Below the pieces are notes generated by a model that searched no databases, had not been told where the DNA came from, and was given only the letters and a program-made list of their open reading frames with translations. Below, in pieces: positions 35,812-44,100 of a DNA stretch of 64,000 bases (its first letter is position 1; each line of letters opens with the position of its first letter). The position numbers and the translations under genes are program-made. Origin of the DNA: Photobacterium aphoticum (GTDB lineage: Bacteria > Pseudomonadota > Gammaproteobacteria > Enterobacterales > Vibrionaceae); assembly GCF_001029435.1 (NCBI RefSeq), contig NZ_LDOV01000010.1, forward strand, positions 593,097 to 657,096, in the 5' to 3' direction.

Positions 35812-37035
35812 TCAATCCAATGCCATACTCACTCCGACAGAAATGGTGTACGCAGAAAGATCATCGTGCCACAGCAAACTGCTGGCTTCGGCGTACCCAT
35901 ACCAATCTTCATTGAGCGCCCCTGAAATACCTAAATGCATACGCCCGTAAAAGTTGTCATCAGAATCGACAACAATGGGCAAAATACTGCCTGAATGGTT
36001 CGATTTCAGCTGTGAGATGACCCGCTCATTACCGCTGGCAATATCATAATGCACATACCCTTTAGCATAGGGTTGAAACATCCCTATGGGGGTACGTAAA
36101 GGGTGTGACACACTGACACCAGATATCAACATGGTCGATTCCAATGCATCGACATCATCAATTTTAGAAATCAGGTAATTGTTATTGGCTAAGGATAAGC
36201 GCTCTGAGTAACGATCCGGATCCGACAAGGTATATTGCACGCTACTTTCCAACGCCACATTCAGATAATTGTACTTAAACACGTAGCCCGTACCCACCGA
36301 GAACACCCAGATATCGGAATCCGCCTCATTGGCATTGTTCACCACGGAATCCGTATACAGCGTCACTTGGCGTTCGATGTCGGTATCCATCACAGCGTAA
36401 CTGGCCGTGAAATCAATGTACCAGGCATCTTGGAAATAGCTGAAGTAGCCAGAGGCCACCATGCCATCAATTTCCGTATCACTGCTGTCATTCAACGGCT
36501 TATAAAAAGGCAGGCCGAGTGTTAACCCAAACAGGTAATGCTCACGGAATAAATAATCTCCCCCCAGAGTCAGTGAATAACCGCTGTATTCCTGCTCTTT
36601 ACCTTTGCTGTAAGGACTGTCGTTCAGTGTGGTGGTATCGACCCGCATAAAGCCACCAACCGCACTCTGAGATGACGGGCCAAGAGGATTTTTATTACCA
36701 GAGGCAATGGCATTGTTAACAGGGAGCGCATACCCCGACAAGGATTCGGGATAGAGCGTGTTACGATTAACGGAAGTACGATCAACCATGCTCGCACTAC
36801 GCAGACCAGCACTTGAATTAGTGCCAAGGCGCGATCGCACCTTTCGGTCGATTTTATCGCCCCGAACATGACTCGCGAGCCCTTTTAGTTCCGATACCGC
36901 AGCATCCATTTCAGCAGAAAGTCTGTCACTCAGTGTTGCATCGTCCCCTGCGCACACTGTCGCAGAGGCCATCAAGCAGGCAGCCGACGTCGCAATAGAC
37001 GCCGCTGAAGCTACCTGCTTCAAAGACATTGACAT
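35812..37035 (-). CDS. autotransporter beta-domain protein with short passenger
   Basis: Exported outer membrane protein of 407 residues. The signal peptide ends near residue 29 (ATVCAGD). Residues about 30-122 form a short, charged, Ser-rich passenger, and about 123-407 form a beta-barrel of autotransporter type (SGYSLTLGGDYLF, VASGYFSYFQDAWYIDFTASY, FQPYAKGYVHYD). The last strand ends in SVGVSMALD rather than an aromatic residue, unusual for a Bam substrate. GGGGG lies before the ATG. Function unknown; possibly a surface adhesin or simple porin-like barrel. Confidence 0.7.
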   Translation of the reverse strand: MSMSLKQVASAASIATSAACLMASATVCAGDDATLSDRLSAEMDAAVSELKGLASHVRGDKIDRKVRSRLGTNSSAGLRSASMVDRTSVNRNTLYPESLSGYALPVNNAIASGNKNPLGPSSQSAVGGFMRVDTTTLNDSPYSKGKEQEYSGYSLTLGGDYLFREHYLFGLTLGLPFYKPLNDSSDTEIDGMVASGYFSYFQDAWYIDFTASYAVMDTDIERQVTLYTDSVVNNANEADSDIWVFSVGTGYVFKYNYLNVALESSVQYTLSDPDRYSERLSLANNNYLISKIDDVDALESTMLISGVSVSHPLRTPIGMFQPYAKGYVHYDIASGNERVISQLKSNHSGSILPIVVDSDDNFYGRMHLGISGALNEDWYGYAEASSLLWHDDLSAYTISVGVSMALD

Positions 37036-37453
37036 AACGCCCCCAAAATATGTATTACCACTTTCTGTTCTTGTAATGAAATCGTGAAAGTGTCTTGCGA
37101 TTCAAACTGACTCGATCAGTATAGGTAGCGGGGGTATTGTCACTGTCCCAAAAAATATACATCTGCACATTTCACAGCAGGCTGTGCATGTTTTATGAGG
37201 GCTTCTGGCCACTGAGATGATGTCACCACTCACCCTCTTATCACAAAGATGAGCTATCCGCATGATTTAAAATGAAATAATTATGCCCAGCACGGTGCGA
37301 TATTCTGCTTTGTTATCCACGGGTTCTCCATAAAACATTTCCTTATATACACAAGCGATGTTATGCCTTGTCGTTTCAAGCAGTGACATACCACGCTTGA
37401 TTGACACTTCGTTCTATAATTAAGGCGGTCAAAAGCAGACAGAAGATATGACG
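37036..37453. other. divergent intergenic region without a recognised gene
   Basis: A 418-base gap between the divergent autotransporter gene and the small exported protein gene, so it should hold both promoters. I see AT-rich stretches near 37255-37280 and 37405-37425 but no convincing operator, terminator or coding frame. The TTCACAGCAGGCTGTGCA dyad near 37170 has the halves of a CRP site in the wrong order. Confidence 0.5.
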
Positions 37454-37876
37454 ATGAGATATGGATGGATAATGTCATTGGTACTGTTAAGCCAGACTGT
37501 CATGGCTGACGATATGGTCGAACAAGCAGCAACCGATATTTGTCAATGCCTGAAAGAACCTTATGAACATGCCGCAAAGGTCAAAGCTGCGCTCTCGGAC
37601 GCAAAAGCCAGTGGCAGTTTATCACGCATCACGGACACGCAAGATGACATGATGGCCGTTATTAATGCCGCAAAACTCTGCATGGAAAATGTGCGCAGCC
37701 GCTACCCGGACATAAAACATGACACGGCATTACAAGAAGCAATCCTCAAACGTACCGAATCGCTGTGTCCTAATCCTCTCAGTTCGCATCCCCCTGTCTC
37801 TTCTGGCAACGCCCCCCGTTCCCCCGGCATCACTCCAAGCAGCAATCTCAGTAACAACACCAGCAGCAACGAGTGA
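37454..37876 (+). CDS. hypothetical exported protein
   Basis: Unrecognised protein of about 140 residues. Signal peptide to near residue 19 (TVMADDM). The mature part is mostly helical with Cys residues in DICQCL, LCMEN and LCPNP, and ends in a low-complexity Ser/Asn/Pro tail (SSNLSNNTSSNE). AGAAG suits the ATG at 37454 better than the one at 37448. It lies 118 bases before the next small gene on the same strand. Confidence 0.6.
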   Translation: MRYGWIMSLVLLSQTVMADDMVEQAATDICQCLKEPYEHAAKVKAALSDAKASGSLSRITDTQDDMMAVINAAKLCMENVRSRYPDIKHDTALQEAILKRTESLCPNPLSSHPPVSSGNAPRSPGITPSSNLSNNTSSNE

Positions 37877-37994
37877 GGAAATGCGATTTAATCGCGAGTT
37901 TTCGTACTCGAAACAAAAGTGTGATCAAGTCATATTTCACCAGCTAGAGCCGAATGTTAATGTAATGTTGAAACGGTAATGAGAGGATATGCTT

Positions 37995-38297
37995 ATGAAC
38001 AGGTCAATGCTAAAACCCGTGAAATGGCTTACTTTTCAACTGTTTTTCCACTATCGGCACTTCTTTCAGCTCACCTACTACCCGATTCTGGCGGTATGTA
38101 TAGGCGCAACGGTGCTCAATATGGCGTTGATGCTTCCGTTTAGTAACGTAGAGGCGTCACCATTGGCACTGGTCGTGTTTATGTCATTCAGCTTGTATTG
38201 GGCGGCAGTAAAACGGTACTACACACACATTCTTGCTTGGTCCGATCCCCGTACCAATAAGAATACCGTGCATGTGCTAAAGCGAGTAAGCGAGTAA
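37995..38297 (+). CDS. hypothetical membrane protein
   Basis: About 100 residues with two hydrophobic segments (YPILAVCIGATVLNMALMLPF and LALVVFMSFSLYWAAV) flanked by basic residues, so probably an inner-membrane hairpin with both ends cytoplasmic. AGAGG is well placed for the ATG at 37995; the ATG at 37989 is too close. The last four codons and the stop are made of an 8-base tandem repeat that continues past the gene. Function unknown. Confidence 0.6.
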   Translation: MNRSMLKPVKWLTFQLFFHYRHFFQLTYYPILAVCIGATVLNMALMLPFSNVEASPLALVVFMSFSLYWAAVKRYYTHILAWSDPRTNKNTVHVLKRVSE

Positions 38298-38328
38298 GCG
38301 AGTAAGCGAGTAAGCGAGTAAGTGAGTT
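38281..38328. repeat. 8-base tandem repeat, five perfect copies
   Basis: AGCGAGTA repeated five times (38281-38320) plus a degenerate sixth unit, AGTGAGTT. The stop codon of the preceding membrane protein gene (TAA, 38295-38297) lies in copy 2, so copy-number change would not alter the protein unless nearly all copies were lost. Confidence 0.95.
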
Positions 38329-38406
38329 TACAAGCTCGAAGGAAGACAATTCAAAAGCAAAGTAGAGTGTCACGCACACCGAGACGTGACACTCTCTGTC
38401 ACATCA

Positions 38407-38901
38407 TTAAGACTTGATCGTTACTTTTTCAATGATGATCGGTTTTTTCGGCACATCTTCATGACCACGTTTCTTGCCAGTGCGCACTTTAGCAATGGCT
38501 TTCACTACATCCATACCCGCTGTTACCTGACCAAATACGGTGTAACCCCAGCCTTGATTCGTGGTTTCAGTGAAATCAAGGAAACTGTTGTTCGCCAGGT
38601 TAATGAAAAACTGCGCAGTGGCTGAGTGTGGCGCATCTGTACGTGCCATAGCAATAGTACCAACCATGTTCTTCAGACCACGGTTTGCTTCATTCACGAT
38701 AGGATCACGGGTTTCTTTTTCCGTCATATCCACGGTGTGACCACCACCCTGAATCATGAAGCCTTGAATCACACGGTGAAAAATCGTGCCTTCATAAAAC
38801 CCATCCTGACAGTACTGCAAAAAGTTCTTACACGTCACAGGCGCTAGGTCCATGTTCAGTTCAATTTCAATATCGCCAAGATTGGTAGTAAAAATGATCA
38901 T
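38407..38901 (-). CDS. ppiB: peptidyl-prolyl cis-trans isomerase B (cyclophilin)
   Basis: Cytoplasmic cyclophilin of 164 residues that accelerates proline isomerisation. [13 protein letters not shown] near 41, with the catalytic Arg, [19 protein letters not shown] near 83 and [15 protein letters not shown] near 118 are the family signatures and all key residues are present. No signal peptide, so PpiB rather than PpiA. Single gene, divergent from the chitinase. Confidence 0.94.
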   Translation of the reverse strand: MIIFTTNLGDIEIELNMDLAPVTCKNFLQYCQDGFYEGTIFHRVIQGFMIQGGGHTVDMTEKETRDPIVNEANRGLKNMVGTIAMARTDAPHSATAQFFINLANNSFLDFTETTNQGWGYTVFGQVTAGMDVVKAIAKVRTGKKRGHEDVPKKPIIIEKVTIKS

Positions 38902-39319
38902 TTGATGTAATGCCGCTCAATATGAGGAAAGAAAAATGAGCGCGGAGTGTATCACTGAACAAAGTCACAACGAAAGCTTCAATACATTTCATCGTTAATA
39001 CGCATATTCTTCTGCGTGATGATCGTATCCCCCTGCTAAATCCCCCCATAATCACGTTAATACAGCGATAAACGAAGATTGATATTCTGAAACCTTATAA
39101 GCCATGCGGAAATTGGGGTTAATTTTGTGATATCACGTTAAAAAAAACACAACATGTAACAGAAAGGTTAATAATTTCTCCCTGACACCTCGAAATCCTC
39201 CTTGTTTGGTTTGCCTCATTTTCAGAATTTACCAAGTATCAAACCAGAGCCACGCAAAACGGCTCATGTTCAACGAATCAATACATCAATCTCGCAATCA
39301 ATTTTCGAGGAAATTTTAG
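38902..39319. other. divergent intergenic region, ppiB / chitinase
   Basis: A 418-base gap that must contain both promoters. A ten-base direct repeat ATCACGTTAA occurs at 39051-39060 and 39132-39141. The second copy overlaps a perfect palindrome GTGATATCAC (39127-39136). Both could be sites for a chitin-responsive regulator, but I cannot name one. The 3' part has an A-rich tract at 39140-39150. No coding frame. Confidence 0.5.
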
Positions 39320-41854
39320 ATGAACAAACGGACTTTCCTAAGAGGCCTAATTGCAGCCACACTAGCCGGTGCCGCTTCTGCACCTGTTATGGCCGCACCA
39401 GGTGCTCCTATCATTTCATGGATGGAAACCAACTTTTCCATTATCGAAGTGAACGATGCAGCCAGCGCATACAAAGATCTGGTTGTCGTTAAGCCATACG
39501 CCGAAGTCCCTGTGACTTGGGATCGTTGGTCTGGTGAGCCTGCGGACTCATACCGCGTATTGCTAAACGGTGAAGTATTCCATGAAGCCGCTATCACGCC
39601 AGCAGCTACTCAGAAAGAGTCAACCATTCTTCAGGTAGCGAAAGGCGGCCAGTACGACATGGTTGTAGAACTATGTAGCGGTACAGGTGCAGCACAAACA
39701 TGTACTCAAAGTGCGCCGAAGCAAATCGTTGTTGCTGACACCGATGGTAGCCACCTTGACCCACTACCAATGAACGTGGATCCAAACAACAAAGACTACG
39801 TGACACCAGCAAACACTGTTGTAGGTGCCTACTTTGTTGAATGGGGTGTTTACGGTCGTAAATTCCCTGTTGATAAGATCCCAGCACAGAACCTGACGCA
39901 CATCATTTACGGTTTCGTGCCAATTTGTGGTAACAACCCTTCTCTTGCTGATGGTCCTCTGGCTGCACTCAACCGTGCTTGTGCCGGTCTTGATGACTTT
40001 GAAGTGGTTATCCACGACCCATGGGCTGCGGTTCAAATGCCACATCCTCAGTCTGGTCAAAGCCATTCTTCTTCATACAAAGGGACTTACGGCCAGATCA
40101 TGGCGCTTAAGCAGCGTTACCCTGATCTGAAGATCCTACCATCAATCGGTGGCTGGACGCTGTCTGACCCGTTCTATGAGTTCGGCGATAAGGCCAAGCG
40201 TGACAAGTTTGTCGCTTCTGTGAAGCGTTTCCTACAAACGTGGAAGTTCTACGACGGTGTTGATATTGACTGGGAATACCCAGGTGGTTCAGGTGCGAAC
40301 CCTAACCTAGGTGACCCAGCGAAAGATGGCGACACTTACGCAGTCTTGATGCAAGAACTACGTGCAATGCTTGACGATCTGTCTGCTGAAACAGGCCGTA
40401 CGTACGAGCTAACCTCTGCAGTGGGTGTCGGTTACGACAAGATCGAAGACGTAAACTACGTGGATGCGGTTCCTTACATGGACTACATCTTCGCGATGAC
40501 TTACGACTACTACGGTGGTTGGAACAACGTTGTCGGCCACCAAGCAGCACTGGATTGTGGTAGCCACATGACCGCTGACGAGTGTGCGGGTAAAGGTGTG
40601 GATGCGGAAGGCAAACCACGTAAAGGCCCAGCTTACACCACCAAGAACGGTGTTGATCTTCTGCTAGCGAAAGGCGTTCCACCAGAGAAAATGGTTATCG
40701 GTGCAGCAATGTACGGCCGTGGCTGGACTGGCGTAACAGAAGCAAGCATGTCTGATCCAACGAACCCAATGACTGGCGTAGGTAACGGTAAGATCAAAGG
40801 TTCATGGGAAGCGGGCGTTATCGATTACAAAGATATCGTTAAAGACTACATCAACAAAGCCGGTGTGGTTGAAGGCTACGATGTACAAGCTGACGCTCCT
40901 TGGGTTTGGGATCCATCAAACGGTGACCTGATCACTTACGACAACAAGCGTTCTGTGATGGCGAAAGGTGCTTACGTTCGTCAAAACAACTTCGCAGGTC
41001 TGTTTGCGTGGGAAATTGATGCCGATAACGGTGACATCCTAAACGCAATGCAAGAGTCACTAGCGGGTGATGTGCCACCACCGCCACCACCAGTGAACAA
41101 AGCCCCTGTTGCTAATGCAGGTGCCGATGTGACTGTAAACGCAGCAGGTGCAGTAACGCTAGACGGTTCTGCGTCTAAAGATGTTGACGGCCAGATTGTA
41201 TCTTACAACTGGGTACAGACTTCAGGTCCATCAGTATCACTCACCAATGCTAACGCGGCTTCTGCGTCTGCAAACATCCCTTCAGTGACTGTAGAAACGA
41301 AGTTCGTATTCTCACTAACAGTAACCGATAACAAAGGTGCGACAGCCGTTGATACCGTTGTTGTTACTGCGAAGCCAGAAGGCAACACCGGTCCGACAAA
41401 CACAGCACCAGTTGCTGCTATTACTGTTCAAGCAACAGCAAACGCGGGTGATGTTGTGGTTGTTGATGCAAGCGGTTCAAGCGATGCAGATAACGACACG
41501 CTGACTTACACGTGGGATATCCCAGCAGGCGTTCAGGCAACACCAAACGGCTCAAGCCTTGTGTTCACGGCAGGCAGCTACACGGTTGATACCACACTGA
41601 CATTCTCAGTGACGGTTTCTGACGGTGAGCTATCTGATACAGCAAGCGCATCTGTTGTTGTACTGAAAGAAGAGCAAGGTCCAGGTGGTGAGTGTCCAAA
41701 CGCTTACCAGCCAGGCGTTGTTTACACCTCTGGTGACGTTGTTTCTCACAAAGGCAAAGAGTACTCTGCTAAGTGGTGGACAACAAACGAAGAACCAGGC
41801 ACAACAGGCCAATGGGGTGTATGGAAAGAGCTAGGCGCAGCAAACTGCCAATAA
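39320..41854 (+). CDS. chiA: secreted chitinase, GH18 with PKD and CBM5/12 modules
   Basis: Exported endochitinase of 844 residues. Order: signal peptide 1-25; ChiA N-terminal Fn3-like domain about 27-137; GH18 barrel about 162-580 with catalytic motif DGVDIDWE (general acid Glu319) and an inserted alpha+beta domain; Pro-rich linker PPPPPP; PKD repeats about 593-683 and 694-784; C-terminal CBM5/12 (YQPGVVYTSGDVVSHKGKEYSAKWW). Close in layout to ChiA of Serratia and vibrios. GAGGAAATTTTAG precedes the ATG. Codon use is strongly biased, as in highly expressed genes. It provides substrate for the GlcNAc pathway that includes NagA further on. Confidence 0.95.
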   Translation: MNKRTFLRGLIAATLAGAASAPVMAAPGAPIISWMETNFSIIEVNDAASAYKDLVVVKPYAEVPVTWDRWSGEPADSYRVLLNGEVFHEAAITPAATQKESTILQVAKGGQYDMVVELCSGTGAAQTCTQSAPKQIVVADTDGSHLDPLPMNVDPNNKDYVTPANTVVGAYFVEWGVYGRKFPVDKIPAQNLTHIIYGFVPICGNNPSLADGPLAALNRACAGLDDFEVVIHDPWAAVQMPHPQSGQSHSSSYKGTYGQIMALKQRYPDLKILPSIGGWTLSDPFYEFGDKAKRDKFVASVKRFLQTWKFYDGVDIDWEYPGGSGANPNLGDPAKDGDTYAVLMQELRAMLDDLSAETGRTYELTSAVGVGYDKIEDVNYVDAVPYMDYIFAMTYDYYGGWNNVVGHQAALDCGSHMTADECAGKGVDAEGKPRKGPAYTTKNGVDLLLAKGVPPEKMVIGAAMYGRGWTGVTEASMSDPTNPMTGVGNGKIKGSWEAGVIDYKDIVKDYINKAGVVEGYDVQADAPWVWDPSNGDLITYDNKRSVMAKGAYVRQNNFAGLFAWEIDADNGDILNAMQESLAGDVPPPPPPVNKAPVANAGADVTVNAAGAVTLDGSASKDVDGQIVSYNWVQTSGPSVSLTNANAASASANIPSVTVETKFVFSLTVTDNKGATAVDTVVVTAKPEGNTGPTNTAPVAAITVQATANAGDVVVVDASGSSDADNDTLTYTWDIPAGVQATPNGSSLVFTAGSYTVDTTLTFSVTVSDGELSDTASASVVVLKEEQGPGGECPNAYQPGVVYTSGDVVSHKGKEYSAKWWTTNEEPGTTGQWGVWKELGAANCQ

Positions 41855-41892
41855 GCCCTAACCATTAAGTCACACCATTAAGGTAAAACGAC

Positions 41893-41919
41893 AAAGGGAT
41901 GCGAAAGCATCCCTTTTTT
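41893..41919 (+). terminator. rho-independent terminator after chitinase
   Basis: Ten-base stem AAAGGGATGC / GCATCCCTTT with a GAAA tetraloop and a TTTT run. Confidence 0.93.
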
Positions 41920-41945
41920 ATTAAATCATTCTGTCGGCAATACAC

Positions 41946-42272
41946 TCAAACAGTGTAAAGCACTTTGATCACATGGTAGCCAAACTTAGTTTTCACTGGC
42001 TCTGGGATCAAACCACGCAGATTCGCGTTCTTCATTTTCAGCGCTTCGCTGGTGCTGATCGCTTTATCAGAGAAAACCGCTTTATCAAATGGCGCGACCA
42101 TTGCGCCTTTGCGGAATTCACCCAAGTCGCCACCCTTCTTGCCAGATGGGCAGGATGAATACTTGGTAGCCAGCGTTTGGAACTTCGCACCCTGTTTAAG
42201 TTGTTTGATGATGTCATCGGCTTGTTCCTTGTGCTTCACAAGGATATGCAATGCATGGGCTTTACTGGCCAT
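41946..42272 (-). CDS. ppiC: parvulin-type peptidyl-prolyl isomerase, PpiC variant
   Basis: Cytoplasmic single-domain parvulin of 108 residues. ALHILVKHKEQADDIIKQLKQGAKF, SSCPSGKKGGDLGEFRKGAMV and KTKFGYHVIKVLY are clear PpiC sequences, so the active site is intact. E. coli PpiC has 93 residues. The difference is an insertion of about 15 residues (STSEALKMKNANLRG region) before the last strand. Start at ATG 42272; the open frame reaches 42359 but lacks a ribosome site. Confidence 0.9.
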   Translation of the reverse strand: MASKAHALHILVKHKEQADDIIKQLKQGAKFQTLATKYSSCPSGKKGGDLGEFRKGAMVAPFDKAVFSDKAISTSEALKMKNANLRGLIPEPVKTKFGYHVIKVLYTV

Positions 42273-42417
42273 AAGGTGTGTCTCTTTCAGTATCACAATT
42301 TCGCGCATTGTACACGATCGCAGGGTGAGCTCAAAGTGCTGACCACTAGACAAATTCATATCACATCAACAGCCTGCTACTCACCGCAGCCCGCTTACTC
42401 ACCACAACTTACAGGCA

Positions 42418-42443
42418 TAAAAAAACCGCCCAAATCAGGCGGT
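42418..42443 (-). terminator. terminator after VC0807-family gene
   Basis: Minus-strand stem ACCGCC / GGCGGT with a seven-base loop and a run of seven Ts, 20 bases past the stop. Confidence 0.9.
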
Positions 42444-42462
42444 TCTTTAAGCTGGGCGGTGC

Positions 42463-43149
42463 TTATTCTGCTTTTAGGATCTGGGCAGATTCAAGCTGCG
42501 TCATCTGACGAATTTGACGCCACATGTAGAAGAAGATACCCATCATCATCAGCATGGAAGGAATCGCAATCATTGGGTAACTCACCAATGTCATACGACC
42601 CAATTCTTCGTTAAAGGCTTGTGTACCCGATGGGCTGGTCACAATCACTTTGGCCAACACGTAGTTCATCACTGATGAGAACACGAAGGTTGAAGCAAAC
42701 AGGTAGTTTGCCGTCACCAGGCTACGCTCAAACTTCTGCTTGTTGCCAAACTCGTTCAGCTTTTCGTGGATCAGTGACATGTTCAGCACAGTGTCATTGA
42801 TCAGCATTTTGCTCACCACCGGGTACTTGGTAAACGTTGAGATAAACACACCAATACCGATCAAGCCAGGGATCAATGCTTCTTTCACAGCCAACCATTT
42901 GTTGTCCAGCTCTAACAAACCGATACCGCCAGTCAACAGTACGCTGACGATACCCAGCAGTGAGATGAAATTGAATTTCTTGTATTTGAAGAGTTCATAG
43001 CCCCCGAAAAGGACCGGGAAGGCCAAGGCGACAACTAAACCGCCAACAGCGCCAAGGTGCTCGTCGCTGCTGAATTTCATCAAAATTACGGAAGGCACGA
43101 TGACATTAAAAATGATGTCGTTCAGTGGGCTAGGTTTCTTTTCTGTCAT
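42463..43149 (-). CDS. VC0807-family integral membrane protein
   Basis: A 228-residue inner-membrane protein with about six membrane segments. The opening NDIIFNVIVPSVILMKFS, the YELFKYKKFNFISLLGIVSVLLTGGIGLLELD stretch and KEALIPGLIGIGVFIS match the VC0807 family of vibrios, which is distantly like intracellular septation protein A. Function is unknown. No strong ribosome site is seen before the ATG. Confidence 0.8.
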   Translation of the reverse strand: MTEKKPSPLNDIIFNVIVPSVILMKFSSDEHLGAVGGLVVALAFPVLFGGYELFKYKKFNFISLLGIVSVLLTGGIGLLELDNKWLAVKEALIPGLIGIGVFISTFTKYPVVSKMLINDTVLNMSLIHEKLNEFGNKQKFERSLVTANYLFASTFVFSSVMNYVLAKVIVTSPSGTQAFNEELGRMTLVSYPMIAIPSMLMMMGIFFYMWRQIRQMTQLESAQILKAE

Positions 43150-43470
43150 AATATTTTACAAACTTATCCAAATCGTAAACAACTGCATTGTTCCGCGAAA
43201 TTTTGCTGCTGTAAAGCCTCTGAGCGTTACAAAAGATTAAATCAGCCTATTCCAGCTCTCAATTTGGAGAGAAAATGCTGATTTCGCTCAATTTTTCAAC
43301 CAACAAAACTCTACCAAACCTTGCGTGCAGGGTATATTGTCGACATTTCCACCACATACCGCATGTTCTCACATACATTATGCAACTTATCGTTCATCAT
43401 GTACGTTAACTATATTCATGTATAGGACATTGCGTTAGCGTGACGCAAATATGATTAAAGGATGCCGCTT
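43150..43470. other. divergent intergenic region before isochorismatase-fold gene
   Basis: A 321-base gap. Apart from a six-base dyad TTGCGT-TAGCGTG-ACGCAA at 43430-43448, 23 bases before the downstream start and therefore a possible operator, I see no gene, terminator or clear promoter motif. Confidence 0.45.
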
Positions 43471-44010
43471 ATGCTCACCCCTGCTGATACCGCACTGGTC
43501 ATTGTTGATGTTCAGGGCAAACTTGCCCAAATCATGGATGAAAAAGAGGCGCTATTTCATCACCTCGCCACCATGGTCAAAGGCGCGAAAGTATTGGAAC
43601 TACCTATCCTGTGGGTAGAACAATTACCCGATAAGTTAGGATCAACGATCCCGGAAATTGCCGATCACCTCGCCCACCTGCAACCTATCCCGAAAAACAG
43701 TTTCAGTTGTTATGGTGAACCCGCTTTCGTGGATGCCTTAGCCGCCACGGGATGCCGTAACGTGATTATCATGGGGATTGAAGCCCACATCTGTGTTTAT
43801 CAAACCGTGCGTCATTTACTGGATAAAGGCTTTCATGTCGAAGTGATTGCTGATGCCGTTTCGTCCCGTAAGGCACATAACAAAGTCATTGCATTAGAGA
43901 AGATGCAACAATGTGGCGCGGCATTAACATCAACAGAAATGGTGCTGTTTGAACTACAAGGCGTGGCCGAAGGGGAACGATTTAAGCAGCTGTTATCCGT
44001 TATCAAATAA
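43471..44010 (+). CDS. isochorismatase-fold cysteine hydrolase
   Basis: A 179-residue cytoplasmic hydrolase. The catalytic triad is visible as Asp13 in VIVDVQGKL, Lys75 in IPKNSFS and Cys108 in EAHICVYQT, as in YcaC and related amidohydrolases. The substrate is unknown. AAGGA sits eight bases before ATG 43471, whereas the ATG at 43462 overlaps it. Single gene followed by a strong hairpin. Confidence 0.9.
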   Translation: MLTPADTALVIVDVQGKLAQIMDEKEALFHHLATMVKGAKVLELPILWVEQLPDKLGSTIPEIADHLAHLQPIPKNSFSCYGEPAFVDALAATGCRNVIIMGIEAHICVYQTVRHLLDKGFHVEVIADAVSSRKAHNKVIALEKMQQCGAALTSTEMVLFELQGVAEGERFKQLLSVIK

Positions 44011-44031
44011 ACGATGAGCTAAGCGCAAAAC

Positions 44032-44069
44032 AAAGCAGCCGTGACGGGCATTCCCATCACGGCTGCTTT
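44032..44069. terminator. terminator after isochorismatase-fold gene
   Basis: Thirteen-base perfect stem AAAGCAGCCGTGA / TCACGGCTGCTTT with a 12-base loop, between convergent genes. Confidence 0.85.
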
Positions 44070-44100
44070 ATATGTTACTTTCTCTGTTGCTTATCGCTTA

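Noticed and set aside
37165..37190. CRP site in the divergent spacer at 37.1 kb
   Set aside because: The halves are in reversed order (TCACA first, TGTG second).
38281..38297. Phase-variable switch of the small membrane protein
   Set aside because: The stop codon is in the second repeat copy, so gain or loss of downstream copies leaves the protein unchanged.
38281..38328. CRISPR array
   Set aside because: The unit is only 8 bases and directly tandem, with no spacers and no cas genes.
39125..39138. CRP site before the chitinase
   Set aside because: TGTGATATCACG is a tight palindrome without the six-base spacer, so it does not fit CRP.
39320..39395. Tat export signal on the chitinase
   Set aside because: The N-terminus has KRTFLRG, which is near the Tat motif, but lacks the twin arginine; a Sec signal is the simpler reading.
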